64,000 nt of DNA from Hypoxylon rubiginosum (GCA_902806565.1 CADCXA010000024.1:1-64000); one strand, 5' to 3'; positions 1-15,545 are shown, counted from the stretch's first letter. Program-made: numbers and translations. The notes: a model not told the origin generated them from the letters alone.

Positions 1-647
1 ATTTTTTTTTAAAAAAAACAAGTAAAAAAATAAATAATAAATAATCTATTAATTATAAAAAAAAACTGTTAAATAAAAAGTTTTATTTTAAAGATATATA
101 TAAAATCTTTTAAGTGATTTTTTTTAATTTTATTTTTACGCTTTTTAGTAGGTTTTTTTAAAAATATAATATATTGTTTTTAAAGTTTATATTTTTTAAG
201 GTATTAGTTAAATTATTAATTAAGTTATTAATAAGTAATTATATTTTTTATAAAAATGTTACTGTTAGTTTAAATAAAAGTTTTATTATTAAAATAATAA
301 GTTAAATTAGTAAAATAAGTTTTATAAATATTTTTAAAAAATCTATTTTTTTAAAATATAAAATTTTTTTATTAATTTTATTTAATGTTTAATTAAGTTA
401 AAAATGGTTTAGTTTATAAAATTAAAGTTTTTAATATTTTAAATAGGTTTTTTTTTTAAAAATATATTAATATATATTTTTACGTTAATGTTTATAATAT
501 TAATTAAGGTTTTTTAATTTTATATTTTATAATATATAGTTATTTAAATAGTTATTTTAAGCGTAGGTTTAAATTTTTAAAAATTTTAATGTTTTAGTTT
601 TATTATTAAATATTTAAGTTTTAATTTATTAAGTTTTTAAATTTTAG

Positions 648-836
648 ATTTTATTATTAAGTTTTATTATTAGGTTTTATTATTAGATTTTATTATTAGA
701 TTTTATTATTAAATTTTATTACTAGGTTTTATTATTAGGTTTTAATGTTTAGTTTTATTATTAAATTTTATTATTAGGTTTTATTACTAGGTTTTATTAC
801 TAGGTTTTATTACTAAGTTTTATTATTAGGTTTTAT
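648..836. repeat. 13-bp AT minisatellite, about 14 copies
   Basis: An 11-base core of the form ttttattatta is followed by a two-base spacer that varies among gg, ag, ga and aa. It recurs about every 13 bases from roughly 648 to 836, and some copies carry tta to cta. The spacer variants and the c/t variants are those expected from G-to-A and C-to-T change on an originally uniform unit. The period is not a multiple of three, so it is unlikely to be a coding repeat. Confidence 0.75.
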
Positions 837-2299
837 AATTTTAATTTTTAAGTTTTTAATTTTTAGGTTTTTAGTTATAATGTTTTAATAATTAAAATAA
901 GTATTTTAATTTAAAATTTTTAATCGTGGTTTTATTTAAAGTAATATTTAATTAAGTTTTTTATATTTAATAGATTTTATAAATTTTAATTATTTTATAA
1001 TATTAAAAATAATTTATTTATTAATTTAATAATTTAATTAGCGTAGGTTTATAACGATTAATATAAAATAATTTAATTTATGTTAAAATTTTAAGTTTAA
1101 AGTTTTTTTTAAGGTATTAAACTTTATTAAATATATAAGTTTTAATTTATAATAAAGCTTTTTAAAGTTAATAATAGTTTTTTAATAAAATATAAAATAA
1201 AGTTCCTGGAATTTTTTATTAATTAAGTTAAAGTTAATATAATTCTTTTAAAATTAAAATTATAAGTTTAAATTTTATAGTAATTATTAATTATAATAAA
1301 GCTTTATTTTTATACTGGTGATTTTTAGTTTAAATAACAACTATGTTATTATTTATTTTAAATTATATTTAACTTAAAAAATAACTTAAAAAATATCCTG
1401 ATTAATATATTTAAAATATCTTATAAAAAAGTGTATATTTTTATAATACGTAGTTATTTAATTATATAAAAAACTCTGCGAGCTTTTTAAAAAAAAAAAA
1501 TAAAAAAAATCTAATTATAAAGTAGTTATATAACCTTTTATAAAACATTAATCGCCGCATCTTATTATATTATTAAAAATTAATATTTTTAATAATTTAA
1601 ATATATTAATAATTTATATAAATAATAATGTTTTTTATTATATAATAAATTAAATATAATTAAAAAATATTTTAATTTAATAAACTTATAATAATAAATA
1701 ATATATTTAGTAATATTTTAATAATAAAAAAAATAACGTTTTATATTAATATAATTATTAAATTAAAAAAAATAACATAATAATTTATTTAAATTAAAAT
1801 TAAAATTTAAATTTATTAAAATAATTTAAAATTAAATTTATTACTTAATAATAAATTTTATAATAATTATAATATTATTATTAATTACCTGAAAATAAAA
1901 ATAATAATTTAATTTTATATTAATAAATTAATTTTAATATAAATATATAAAAAGTATAATTTTAAAAAAAAAATTATTATAATAATTAATTTAATAATTT
2001 TATTTAATATAATATTATTAATTTTAATTTATTATATTAAACTTTTTTTTAATTATAATTTTATATTTATATTAACTTTTTTAAACGTTATATATAATAT
2101 TTATAATATAGTTTTTATTAAAGTTATTATATTTATTAATAACTTAAATAAGTTAATATTTATATATAAAAAAACCAAATTAAAAAACATTAATAAACTT
2201 AAAAATAATAAATATTTTAAAATAACTTAAAAGAAAATTAATATAATATAAGCGATTATTATAAATAATTATATAAATTATAAAAATAAAAGCGAGTTT

Positions 2300-5200
2300 T
2301 TAACTATAAAATTTAATTTATTACTAGACCTTAAAAAAACATTAAAATTAATGTTAATAACTTTTAAGGATATAAAGAAATTAGGTATAAAAAAAAAAAG
2401 TTATTTAAATATAATATTATTTTTTTTTAAAATAATTAAACTAAAAAATATACTAACGGTTATAATAAAAAATAAAATATATTACTATATTATTAATATA
2501 ACATTTAATAAGAAATTAATTATTTTTATAAAAAAATAAAACGTTTAATATAATAAAAGAATTATTTTATTATTTAAAAATAAAAAAATAATAATTAATT
2601 TTATTAATAATTAGTAAAACTAATATAAATTAAACTATATATACTTATTTAATATAAAAGATAAGAAATTTTTTAATAAAACATTTAATAAAATATATTA
2701 AAAAAATAAACTTAAATAAATATATAAGTTTATATTTTTTATATATTTTTATTTTATAGTTTAAAAAACTATAAATAATAAATATAAAGGTTAAATAGTT
2801 ATTAATTTTTAGGTATTTAATAAAAATATATTAATTAATATATATTTTTTTTTTTAGTAAAAAGAAATTATTTAATATATATAAAATAAAAGGTTTATAT
2901 TTATAATTAATAAATTAGCTTTTTTTTATTAATTATTTATTATTAATAAATATAAATATTATATAATAATTATATTATTATATAAGCTTAAAATATTAAA
3001 TATTATTTTTATAAAATTTTATAATTTATTAGTTTTTATTTAATAATTTATAAATTAATAATTAATACGTTATAATAAATATATAAAAATATATATTAAT
3101 AATATAATTATTTTTAATAATATTAAAAAAGATTATTTTCATTATTTTAAAGTTATATTTAAAATATATGTTAAAACTTAATTAATATTAATACTAAAAA
3201 AATTGTTTCTTAAATATTTATTAATTTATTTTTTAAAGTTTATAGTTAATAAAAATAATATTATTATAATATTAAACTATATTAAAGCTTTTAAAAAAAT
3301 AAAAATACCAGTGAGTTTAATTAATTTAGAAAAATATATTAATATAATTGTTTTCCTTTAAAAATATATGTTATAATATAATTAAAAAATTAAATTTTTA
3401 TAGGATAAAAAGATTATTTTATTAATTAAAAAATATAAAAAAAATAAGATTTTCTTAATATTAATAATATATAAAATATATATATTTAAAATATTATTTA
3501 TTTTAATTTTAATAAAAAAGGAATTTTTTAAGATATTTTAAGCTTAATTAACTAATATTAGTTATTTTATATATTAGAATTTTAATACGATTATTTTTAT
3601 TAAAATTAATATATTAAAAAAAAAAGGGTTTAATATAATAATATTTTATCTTAAAAACGATTTATAAAATAAATAAAACATTTTAATTAATAATGTTTAA
3701 TTAGTTATATATTTATTAAAAATACTTACTAAAATAAAAATAAAATATTAAGTTATTAAATTAAAAATAATATATTTAATATAAGTATATTATTAATATT
3801 ATATTTAATTATAATTTTATATAAAATTAATGGTAATTTTTATAAATTATAAAGTAATAAAAGGAATTATTAATTAAATTATTTTTTATATAACGGATGT
3901 TAATAAGATAAATATTAAGTTTATAATAACTTTTATTTTTTTTTTTTAATTTTAATTAAATGTTTAATATATATTAGGTTAATTTAATTTAATATTAAAT
4001 ATATTATTATAATTATTAATTAAAGATATTTTAATTAATATAATAAAATATAATAATTTTATTAAATTTAAGTTAAAAAATATAATAAATAATTTTAAGT
4101 ATTATTTAATAAAAATAAAAATAAATGATAGGTTTAAATAATAAATTATTAAAAGTTATAATTATAATAAATAGTTACGTTATTTAAAGGAAATTTTTAT
4201 AATAATAAAACTTTATTATAAGGATATAAAGAAATAATATAAATATATTTTAAAAAATAATTTTATATATTATATTATAAATATAAGCTAAAAATGTTTA
4301 TATATATTATTTATTTATATTAAAAAATTATTAAAAGTAATTTATAATAATAAATACCACTTTAATTTTAAAAAAATAATTTAAAATTTTAATAACATCT
4401 TTATATAAAATATATTATAAAAAGTTTAAGAATATATTAATTGGTGTTTTAATTACTAAAATAATAAAACTAATTATATAAAACTTTTTAAAAAATTAAA
4501 ACTTATTAAATCCTTAGTTATTTTATATTATATAATCGCCTGGGATTTTATTATTAATTTATTAAAAATATTATTAAAAGGATTATTTTAAGTTATTAAT
4601 AGTTATATATATTTTAACTTATTAATAATTATTACTTATAAATTTAATAAAAAATAAATTTTAATATTAAAAAATATAATTTATATAATAAAAAAATAAA
4701 TACTTCTAGTTTTTAAAGTTTTTTAATTTTATAATTAAGGAATATTAGTAAAAGTAATTTTAAATTATAATAATAAATTTATATTATTATTTTAATAAAT
4801 AATTTTTAATTGTTTAAATATATTATTTATTATATTAATAGTATAACATTTTTAAATAAATAAATAATTAAAATATAAAAATTAAAATATTAAAATTATA
4901 ATTTATTATTATTATATAATTTTATTATTAAAACCTTAAATTAATATACTCCCGGTTTTATAATATAATTATAATAATATAAAATTATTAATTTTAAATA
5001 AGTTATTTAATAAAATAATATATAATTTTAAATTAAAAGATATTATTTTTATATTAAATATACTATAAATTGTTATAAATTTTAACACCTTTTATAAATT
5101 ATATTAAAAAAAGGTTAAAATAATAATAGATTTTATTATTATAAATGTTAAAACTTAATATAATATAAAATATAATTTAATATTATTTAATATTAAAGAT

Positions 5201-5900
5201 TTAATTTATTTATAATTATATAAAAGTTATAATTTACTAGGTAAATTATTAAAAAAATAATTATAATAATATATTAAGTTATTATTTATTATATAATAAG
5301 TAGGTAAATTAATATATAAATTAAATTTACTAATTTATTAAAGGATTTATAAAGTTATTTTAATGGTATATTTATTTTAAATATTTTAAGAAGCTAATTT
5401 TTATAAGAGATAAATTTTTTAATTTAATTAAGTAATTATTTAAAATAATAATAATAACTAGGTATTTTATAAAATAAAATAATTTTTTAATAAATAGGTT
5501 AATTAAATAAGGGGTTAATTTATATTAAAATATTTTATTTAATAAAAAGGTTTTTTTATAGTATATAATTAATAATATTTAAAAAAGCTGTTAATATAAA
5601 ACGCTATAAAATTAATTAATATTTATAATAAAAAATATCTTTTAAATTTAAAAACATTAAAAGTAAAACTAACTAAAACTTAAAAAATAAATATTATATT
5701 AAAATAAATAAATACTTCACTAAAATTTATAAATATTAATATATTAAAACTAACAAGTATTAATATAATAATATTAAAAAATTAAAAGATTATTAATATT
5801 ATATTTAAAATAAATATTAAAATTATTATTTTTTAAAAAAGAATAACTAGTACCTAGCTGCTAATATAAAAGTTATATATTAAAAATAATTATAAAATTA
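2300..5900 (+). mobile_element. RIP-degraded Ty3/Gypsy retrotransposon pol (spacer, RT, integrase)
   Basis: One plus-strand frame can be followed without an indel from 2351 to about 4,800. In that frame, 2351-2539 is open. At 3092-3121 the codons give YINNIIIFNN, where the RT family has its YxDD box. At about 3,290-3,355 a block reading KKIKIPVSLINLEKYIN matches the RT-connection region of fungal Gypsy elements. At 4541 WDFIINLL and at 4739-4792 GILVKVILNYNNKF match the integrase core, with its D positions read as N. Every key acidic residue seen is changed in the D-to-N direction, and stops of the TAA/TAG kind are scattered through. The element is therefore dead by substitution only. LTRs and the exact ends could not be recognised; the limits are approximate. 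Confidence 0.75.
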
Positions 5901-6124
5901 TTATATTTTTTTTTTTTTCCTTTTATTTTATTATAATATTTTAAAAAATAAAAAACACTTATCTTTTAATTAAAATTTAAAGGTAAATTAAACTTATTAA
6001 TATTATTTTCTAATAAAAGTTATTAATAATTTAAATATTACTTAATAAAAAACCTTTTTCCTTTTATAATATCTTTTTTTTTTTTATTTTAATAATATGT
6101 TTATACTTTAACATTTATTTTCTT

Positions 6125-6430
6125 TTTTAAATTTATTAAAATTTAATAATTTATTATTAGATTTTAATATTTATTATTAAATTTTTATATTTCTAATAAT
6201 TAATATAATATTTTTTATTATATTAATATATTAAATTTTTTTTTTTTTTATTAAGATCCATTAAAATTTAATGGATTATTATTAGATTTTAATATTCGCT
6301 ATTAAAATTTTCACATTTTTAATACGTATTTAAATCTATCCTTTTTTTTTTTTTTTAACAAATCTATTAAAATTTAATAAATTTTATTATATTTTAATGT
6401 TTATTATTAATTTATTATGTTTTTTATTAA
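6125..6430. repeat. Three degenerate copies of a roughly 105-126 bp unit
   Basis: The string attaaaatttaa, followed by a ttattattagattttaat-like segment, recurs at 6134, 6260 and 6365. Its position just downstream of the Gypsy pol could make it part of the 3' LTR, but no matching 5' copy was found upstream. Confidence 0.4.
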
Positions 6431-8654
6431 ATTTTCACTAATTAATAATAAATAATAATATTTATAATAGATTTTAATAAAAAAAATATTAATGTTAATA
6501 ATTTTTTATTTAATAATTTATTAATTTTTTTAATAATACTTATTTTAATAAATATAATTTAATTAGTTTTAATATTTAATATATTTATATTAATTAATTA
6601 AAGTATATAATTTACTTTAATTATTAATTTTATAAATATATTTATATTTATTAATATATTATTAACTTAAATTATTAATTTAATAATAATAAATTTATTA
6701 AGAATTTTATTATTTAAAATTAAAAAAAATAAAAGAATTATAACTAAAAATAATATATTAAAAGTATTAAATAAAAATAAAATTATAAATTAGTTTAATA
6801 ATTTTAATTAAGGTGATAAAAAGGTTAATTTAACATTTAAATAAAATTAAATTTATTAATAAGATTAAAAATAAATAAATGTTTTAATAAAAAAGTTTTA
6901 TTATAATAAAGCTTTAGGTTAATAAATCTATTAAATAATATTAATTATAATAAGCTTTTTATATTTTAATACTTAAGATATTAAAAAGCTAGATAAATAA
7001 TAATATTAATATAAAATATTTAAAAATATTATTATATAAAAAGTTTTTAATATTAAAAAAATAATTAAGTTATTAGTTTTATTAAATTAAAACTAATAGT
7101 TATTAATATTATTATTATATAAATGTTTTTAAAATTAATTAAATAAAGTTATTTAATTTAAAAATAAATATAATTAAAATATAATTAAAATATTAAAACT
7201 ATTAATTTTAAAGTTTATTAAATTTAAAATCCTTTATATTAATAAAAATATAACTTACGGTTTTAATATTATATTATATTAAATTAAAAAATTTCTTAAA
7301 ATATTAAGTTTTATTTAATTACTTTAAGTATATAAAATTTAATAAATATTAATATTTTAACGTAATTATTTTTTAGTGGTAAATAATTTTAATATTAAAA
7401 GTATTTATAATATTAAAAAACTTTTTATTTTTATTATTAATTTTATTTTAAAATTTAGGATTATTAATTAATTTATTAACTAACTTATAAATTAATTCTA
7501 GTTTTAATTAAAACCTATTTATAACATTTAATTTAATAAAAACCTTTTTTATATTAATAAATTATAAATTTTAAAAAACATTATAATTATTATTTTTAGT
7601 TTTTTTAATATTAAAAAAATATTAATTATTAAAAACATTATAATTTATTATTAAATTAAATAATTCTTAATAACATATATAATAATATAAAAATAAGGTT
7701 AAATATTTATTAAATTAAATAAGTTATATAAAAATTATTATATAAATCTAGTTAAATTTTAAAAAAAAATTATAAAGTTATATATAGAAATTATTAATAA
7801 ATATAATAAATTTTCTTAAGAAAATTATAATAATATAAAACGCGTTATAAATTAAAATACATTTATAAAAAGTTAAATTAATTTTATAATTAAAATTATT
7901 AATATATAAAATAAAATAAATATTATTAATAATAAATTATATATTTTAATTATATTAATTAATATATTTAATAATTTTATTAATATTTTAAAAAAGTTTG
8001 TTAAGTTATTTATATTAATAAATAATAATAATAAGCTTATATTAAAAACTAATATTAATAATATACTTATATTTTAAAAAAAAATCACTAAAATATTTTA
8101 AGTTTTAAATATTATTTAAAATATTCTTAAAATAATATATTATAAAATTAAATTTAGGTTTTAATCTATAAATATATAAATAAAAAATATTAAAATAAGA
8201 CTTATTATAAATATAGAAGTTTTTAAAAAGCAAAGTAATAAAATAATAAATTATTTATAAAAAATTCATAAAAAACTTATTTAAGATTTTAAAATAACGT
8301 TAATAAAATATCTTAATATAATTTAAACCTATTTAAAGTTTAATAATAATTAAAATAAAAAAAATAATAATTTATTAAAAGTAAAAAAACCACGTTAAAA
8401 ATAATTTTAATAAATAATAATTAAAAAAAAAACTAAAATATTAAATAAAATTAACATTTTTAAAAAGAAATTAATTAATAAAAATATTAATTTATTAATA
8501 TAATTAACATTTTTAAATAAAAGGGAAAATAATAAATATTATAATAAAATATATATTTCTTATTTACTTATTTTAATTAATATAATTTACTTATTTAATA
8601 AACTTTTATATATTTATATAACCTTAAGTTATTTTTAGTAATTAACTTAAAATT

Positions 8655-8770
8655 CTATAAGTTTTATATATTTTAAAGTTTTTTAGTTTTTATATATTTT
8701 TACATTTATTTTTATATTTTTACTTATATTTTTATCTATGTTTTTACCTATGTTTTTATTTAAATTATAT
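8655..8770. repeat. Short 12-13 bp T-rich tandem repeat
   Basis: Successive units such as ttttatctatg and ttttacctatg repeat about every 12-13 bases. This is low-complexity sequence inside the AT block with no sign of a function. Confidence 0.5.
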
Positions 8771-11700
8771 AGTTATATTTATTATTAGTTTTTTATTTAA
8801 AATATAAATAATATAATTATTATTTTTAATTTAAATATTTTTATTATTTTACTTTTATTTTTAATTTTTTATATGTTTTTATTTATATATTTTATTATAT
8901 TAATTTTTACTTTTAAAATAAGGCTTAATTAAAAAAAAAAAAAAAAGAAAAAAAAAAAAAAAAAAAAAAGGTTAAAAAGGAAAATAATTTTTATTAATAA
9001 AATATTTAATTTTAATTTTAATTTTAAGGCTTTTATTATTTAAATTATTTTTAATAATAATAAAAATAACTTAAAATATAATATATTACTTAATATTTAA
9101 ATAAATTAATTTTATTTTTTCTTTTTTATTATTAATATTTAATAACTAATATTTAACGCCACCTTTTTTTATAAAAATACTAATAAAAATAATTTAAGTA
9201 TTTTTTTTTTTATATAATTTAAACTTATTTTAATATAAAATTAAAAGTTAAAAAAATAAGTTAATAAATAAAGTTTAAAAAATTAAAATTATATTTATTT
9301 TATATTAAATAACTTTAAATATTATTATTAAAATATAAAAACTTAATAAAAAATTAATCTATTAAAACAAAAAAAATAAAACTTTTTAAATAATATATAT
9401 ATTTTTTAATATAATATAACTTTTATATAATTATATAATAAAATATATTTATTATAATATATATACTTAATATATATATTTATTTAAATAATTAAAAAGT
9501 TATTTATATTATATTATTATTTTATATTTTATACTTTAATTTTTTACTTTCTTTTAATTTATTAAACTTAATAAATACTATATATATATAATATTTATTT
9601 AATTATTATATAATTTATATAAATATTATAAATATTTAATATTTATTTAATTATTATATAATTTAAAAATACTATAAAAACTAAATATTTATTTTATTAT
9701 TATATAATTTATAAAACACTATAAATATTTAATAATTACTTAAATATAATATAATTTATAATATTAAATATAAATTTAAAATAGCTTTTATTATTTAAAA
9801 ACTAGCTTTTTATAATTTTAATTTATAAATGTTTATATTTATTACTTAATTTTTTTTTATATTTATTATTATAATAAGCTTTTTTTATTAAACCTTAAAG
9901 TTTTTAATATATTTATTATTTTAATATATTTAAAATTTTAATATTAATATATCTTTTTATAGATTTTTTTATTAAAATACGTTAAATAATAAACACATTT
10001 AAATAAATAAACTTATTTTATTTTACTAAATAATTTATTATTTTAAATATAATATTAAAATTTAATATATTACCTAAATATAATAAATTTAGTTTAATTT
10101 ATATAATAATTACTATAAATACTAATAATAATTATTTTAATAATTAATTTATTTTTAAAATCTTTTTATATTTATTTTTTAAGATTTTAAGCTTTTTAAT
10201 ATAATTAAAAGTAACTTAAATTTAATTTTTTATAAACGTTATAATATAAAACTATAAAAAGTATATAAAACTTTTTTATAAGTTTAATAAAATAATTTTA
10301 AATATTATTTATATAAATTATTTTATTAAAAAAGTTTAAAATATTATAAATAATAATTTAGTTTTATAAAAAAAAAATATTATAAATAAATATATTTAAT
10401 TTTTTTATATTTAAACTTATAAACTTAATATATTTATAAGTATTAATTTTAATAAAAAGCTTATGTTTTTTATTATTAATATTAATTTAAATTTAACCTT
10501 AATTAATAAATATTTATATTTATTTAATAAAATTAAAAATATTTATATAATAAAAACTATTAACGCTTTTTATAATTATAAAAAAATATTTAAGGAAATT
10601 AAAAGTTTTTTAACTAAAAATTAAATATATTTAAATCATTACTATAAATTACTTAAAATAATAAATTAAAAATTAAACTATAAATTAGTTAAGTTTTTTA
10701 TTATTTTATTTAATAATATTAATAAGTATATAAAATTATTTAATATTTATTATTTTTAAACTTTAAAATATTATATTAATTATTTTATTAAAATTAAATC
10801 TAAAAAAACTATTACACTTTTTAAATTTTTTAAAAATAAAAACGTTAAATAACTATTTAATATTTTTTAAAGTTTTATTATATTTAAATTATTAATTAAA
10901 ATAAATAACCTTAAAAATAATATTTTATTTATAATATTATATATTTTTAAATATATTATAAAATATATTAATTTTATTAATAATATTTCTAATAAATCTA
11001 TATTTTATTTTATAATAAAATAAAAAACTATTATTAAAATAAATAACCTAAAAAATAATATTTTATTTATAATATTATATATTTATAAATATGTTTTAAA
11101 ATATATTAATTTTATTAATAACATTTTTAATAAATTTATATCTTATTTTATAAAAAAATAAAAAATTATTATTATAAAATCTTTAATTACCACGAAATTA
11201 TAAACCAATTTTAAAAAAAACATTATTTTATATATAACATGTTATATAAACCTTTTTATTAATAATAATAAAATTTATTATCTATTAATTTTAAGGTGTA
11301 AAAAGCGTTATAAAAAATATTTTTATAAATATTTTTATAAGTTAATATAAAACCTTTTTTTCTTTTTATATCTTTATTTTATAATATTAACTTTTATTTA
11401 AACTTATTTATATTTTATTTATTATAATTAAGTTTTATACTATAAAAAATAAAAAAAAAACTAAAAAAATAAGTTTTAACTTTTTTTTTTTTATTTTAAT
11501 ATTAATATTAATATATTAAATAAATAAAAAAGTTAAAAATTACTAAAAAAATAATACTTATTATTTATATTAATAAGTATTTAAAAATATAATTTATTAT
11601 AATTAAACTATAAAATAATAAAAATAAATTAAAAATTATAAAATAAAAATAAACTAATATTAATAAAATATAAAATTTAAAGTTATATATATTAAAAGTT

Positions 11701-11929
11701 AAAAATATTAAATTACTTTTAAGGAAAATTATAAAATAATATTTAAAGAAATTAAAATTAATATATTAATAAAAAAAAGCTATGTTTAAAAACATAATTT
11801 TAATATTATTTTATATATTTTTATAATTAAATAAATAAATAAATAAAAAGGAATATATATAATAAGTGTTAATTTTTTTCCCCTTTTTATTTATCTTATT
11901 TATATTTATTTATCTTATTTAATACTTTA

Positions 11930-12690
11930 AAATATTTATATTTAATATTTTAATATTTTAAATTATATATACCTGGTATTTTAAAATATATATATTAGAT
12001 ATTTTAATATTTTAAAATATATATATTTAATATTTTAAAATATATATATTAAATATTTTAATATTTTAACATTTTAAAACATATATATTTAATACTTTAA
12101 AATATTTACACTAAATATTTTAATATTTTAAAATATATTACTTTAATATTTTAAAATATATATAATAAATACTTTAATATTTGAAATTATATATATTTAA
12201 TATTTTAAAATATATATATTAAATATTTTAATATTTTAAAACGTATATATTTAATATTTTAAAATATATATATTAAATATTTTAATACTTTAAAATATAT
12301 ATATATAATATTTTAATACTTTAATATTTTAAAGTGTATATATTTAATATTTTAATACTTTAAAACACATTTAATATTTTAAAATATATATATTTAATAT
12401 TTTATAAAAAAATATAAGTTACTTAATTTAAAAGATCTTATTAAAAATAAAATAAAATATATAAAATATTAATTATAAATAATAAAAAATTATTATTATT
12501 ATTTAATAATATTTTAATATTTTAAAATATATATACCTAATATTTTTAAACATATACATTTAATATTTTAATATTTTAAAACATATATATCTAACATTTT
12601 AATACTTTAAAATATATATACTTAATATTTTAATACTTTAAAATATATATATTTAATACTTTAAAACTTATATATAATAATTAAAATATA
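11930..12690. repeat. Palindromic AT satellite (TTTAATATTTTAAAATATAT family)
   Basis: More than twenty degenerate copies of a 20-30 base unit built from tttaatattttaaaatatat are arranged in tandem. They are interrupted at about 12,400-12,510 by unrelated AT sequence. The unit is close to self-complementary (attttaaaat, atatat), so both strands read alike. Variants differ mostly by t/c and a/g changes. Confidence 0.7.
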
Positions 12691-14659
12691 TTTAATTTAA
12701 ATATTATTAAAACATATATAAGTTTATATTATAATACGTTTATATAATTTAAATAAATACATTTAATTAAAACTTAAATAAATTTAACTAATTATATAAA
12801 TTAAAAAACCTTAATTCCATAGCTTAAAATTTCTAATATATTACTTAATAAAAACATTAAAAATTTAAAACCATATTTTTAATTTTTAATATTTTAATTA
12901 ATAATATAACTATAAAAAAACAAATTATAAATTTAAAATCACATTATTTTAATTACTTATTAATTTAATTAATAAAGTTATATTTATCTAAATATTTAAA
13001 TTATTAAAATTAAACCTAACCCCTTTTTATATATTAAATTTATACTTTTATATTATTATAAAATTTAAAAAAAAAAATCATATTTAACTTTTAAATATAT
13101 ATTATATATTTATAAGGTATTATATTCTAAAAATAATAATTAAAAACTTTAAAAATTTATATTAAATTTAAATTATTTTTTAAAATAATAAATAAATATA
13201 TAATTATTAAATAATATATATTTTTTATTTATTATTTAAAAAACTAATTATTTTATTTTAATTATTAAAAAATAAAAGTTTTAATTAAATTTTAATTTTA
13301 AATATTTTTATAAAAATAACGTTTAAATATATTAAAATTAAAATAACTACTAAGAAATTTTTATTTATTAAATAACTTATAATATTAATTAAATTAATAT
13401 AGTTAAAAATATTAAAAATAATTTTTTAAGTAATAATTTATTTAATTTTTTAAATAACTTTTTAAACTTTAAACTTATAAAAAAAAAAAATTTAAAATTA
13501 AAAACAACTTAAAAAAAACGTTATTATTATAACTATTTTTAATAAAATTATATAAAAAATTAAAACTTAATATTTATTTAAAAATAAAATTAATTTTAAA
13601 AAATAATATAAATATTTATTAAATTTTAATTATAGTTTAGTTTTTTAACTAAGTTTAACTTAAAAATTTAAATATAAATAAAAATTATTTATATTAATTA
13701 ATAAATAAATAATTAAAATATAAAAAATTATAATAAATAAATTATAATTTATTAATTTTTATAATTAAATAAATTAAAACTAATATATTATTTTAATTAA
13801 TATAATTAATAAATTATTTAAAATTAAAAAACTATTTATAAAAAAAATATACTTTATATTAACTAAAAAATAAAAAAAAATTAATGATTTTATAAAATTA
13901 AATAATAAAAATAAACTTATAATATAATTTATAAAAAAGGTTTTAAAATAAACTAATTAATTTAATATAAAAAATAAAAAATAAAAAGCTTTTTTTTATA
14001 AATTTAAATTAAAATAAAACCTTATTTAAATTTAAAAAAAAATTATAATAAAATATAGTAATTAATATTTTATAAAACATTATATAATTATTTTATAATT
14101 AAATTTTTTTCATTTTTTTCTTTTAAAAAACTTATAAAGTTTTTTATATAATTAAATAACTATATATTATAAAAATATATATTTTTTTATAAAATATTTT
14201 AAATATATTATTTAAAATGTTTTTTAAGTTATTTTTTAAGTTGAATATAATTTAAAATAAATAATAATATAGTTATTATTTAAATTAAAAATTATTAATA
14301 TAAAAATAAAATTTTATTATAATATAAATAATATATTTAATATTATTAAAATTTAATAATTAATATTATATTATAAATTTATAAATTATATTAATAATAA
14401 AAAAAATAATTAAAAAAAATAATATAATAAATAATAAAAATAATATTAATAATACTTAATATATTATTATTAAAAATTAAATAAAAAAAAATATATATAA
14501 AAAATAAAAATAATATTAAAATAAACTTTAAAAAAAGGTTTTATTTATTAAAATAATTAAAATAAAATATTAATATAATTAATTACATTATATACTTATT
14601 ATTTAATAATATAATAATATTAAAATATTAATTAAAATAATAATATAAATGTTAATTAT

Positions 14660-15545
14660 TTTTTAAATATTAAAATAATTTTATTATAAAAATTATATTA
14701 AAATTTATTAATAATATTAATAATATAATATAATTTAAAATAATTTTAATATAAAATTTATATATTTATATTAATATAAAATATAATTATTTAAAATAAT
14801 TTTATTCTAAAATTTATATATTATTATTAATATAAAAATATTATTATTTAAAATAATTATATTATAAAATTTATATAATATAATAATTTAAAATAATTTT
14901 ATTTTAAAATTTATATAATATTAAAATTTTAAATAATATTATTATATAATTTATATTTTATAATTTAAAATAGTTTTATTATTAAATTTATATAAATTAT
15001 TATTAAAAAAATATTATTATAAAATTTATATATTATTATTAATATAAAAATATAATAATTTAAAATAATTTTATTATAAAATTTATATAATATTATAATT
15101 TAAAATAATATTATTATAAAACATATATATTATTATTAATATAAAATAATATAATTTAATATAATATTATTATAAAATTTATATAAATTATAAATTAATA
15201 TAATATTATTATAAAAATTATATATTATTATAATTATAAAATATATTTATTATAAATTTTATAAAACTTTTTTAATATAAAAATATTATAATTTAAAATA
15301 ATTTTATTATAAAATATATATAACGTTTTTATTATAAATATTTTATAATTTAAAATAATTTTATTATAAAATATATAACGTTTTTAATATAAAAATATTA
15401 TAATTTAAAATAATTTTATTATAAAATTTTATACGTTATTATAAATATAAAATATTATAATTTAAAATAATTTTATCGTAAAATTTTATATGTTATTATA
15501 AATATAAAATATTATAATTTAAAATAATTTTATTATAAAATTAAC
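14660..15545. repeat. AT satellite, regular 55-57 bp period at its right end
   Basis: The string ataatttaaaataattttatt recurs at 15288, 15345, 15400, 15457 and 15514, a spacing of 55-57 bases. Looser copies extend left to about 14,660 with more variable spacing. Most copies contain a tataaaatttatat segment and several end in an acgtttt or acgttat block. The array lies within 550 bases of the edge of the gene island. Confidence 0.65.

Noticed and set aside
6125..6430. Possible CRISPR-like spaced repeats
   Set aside because: Spacing is irregular, units are degenerate and the context is a eukaryotic RIP block.
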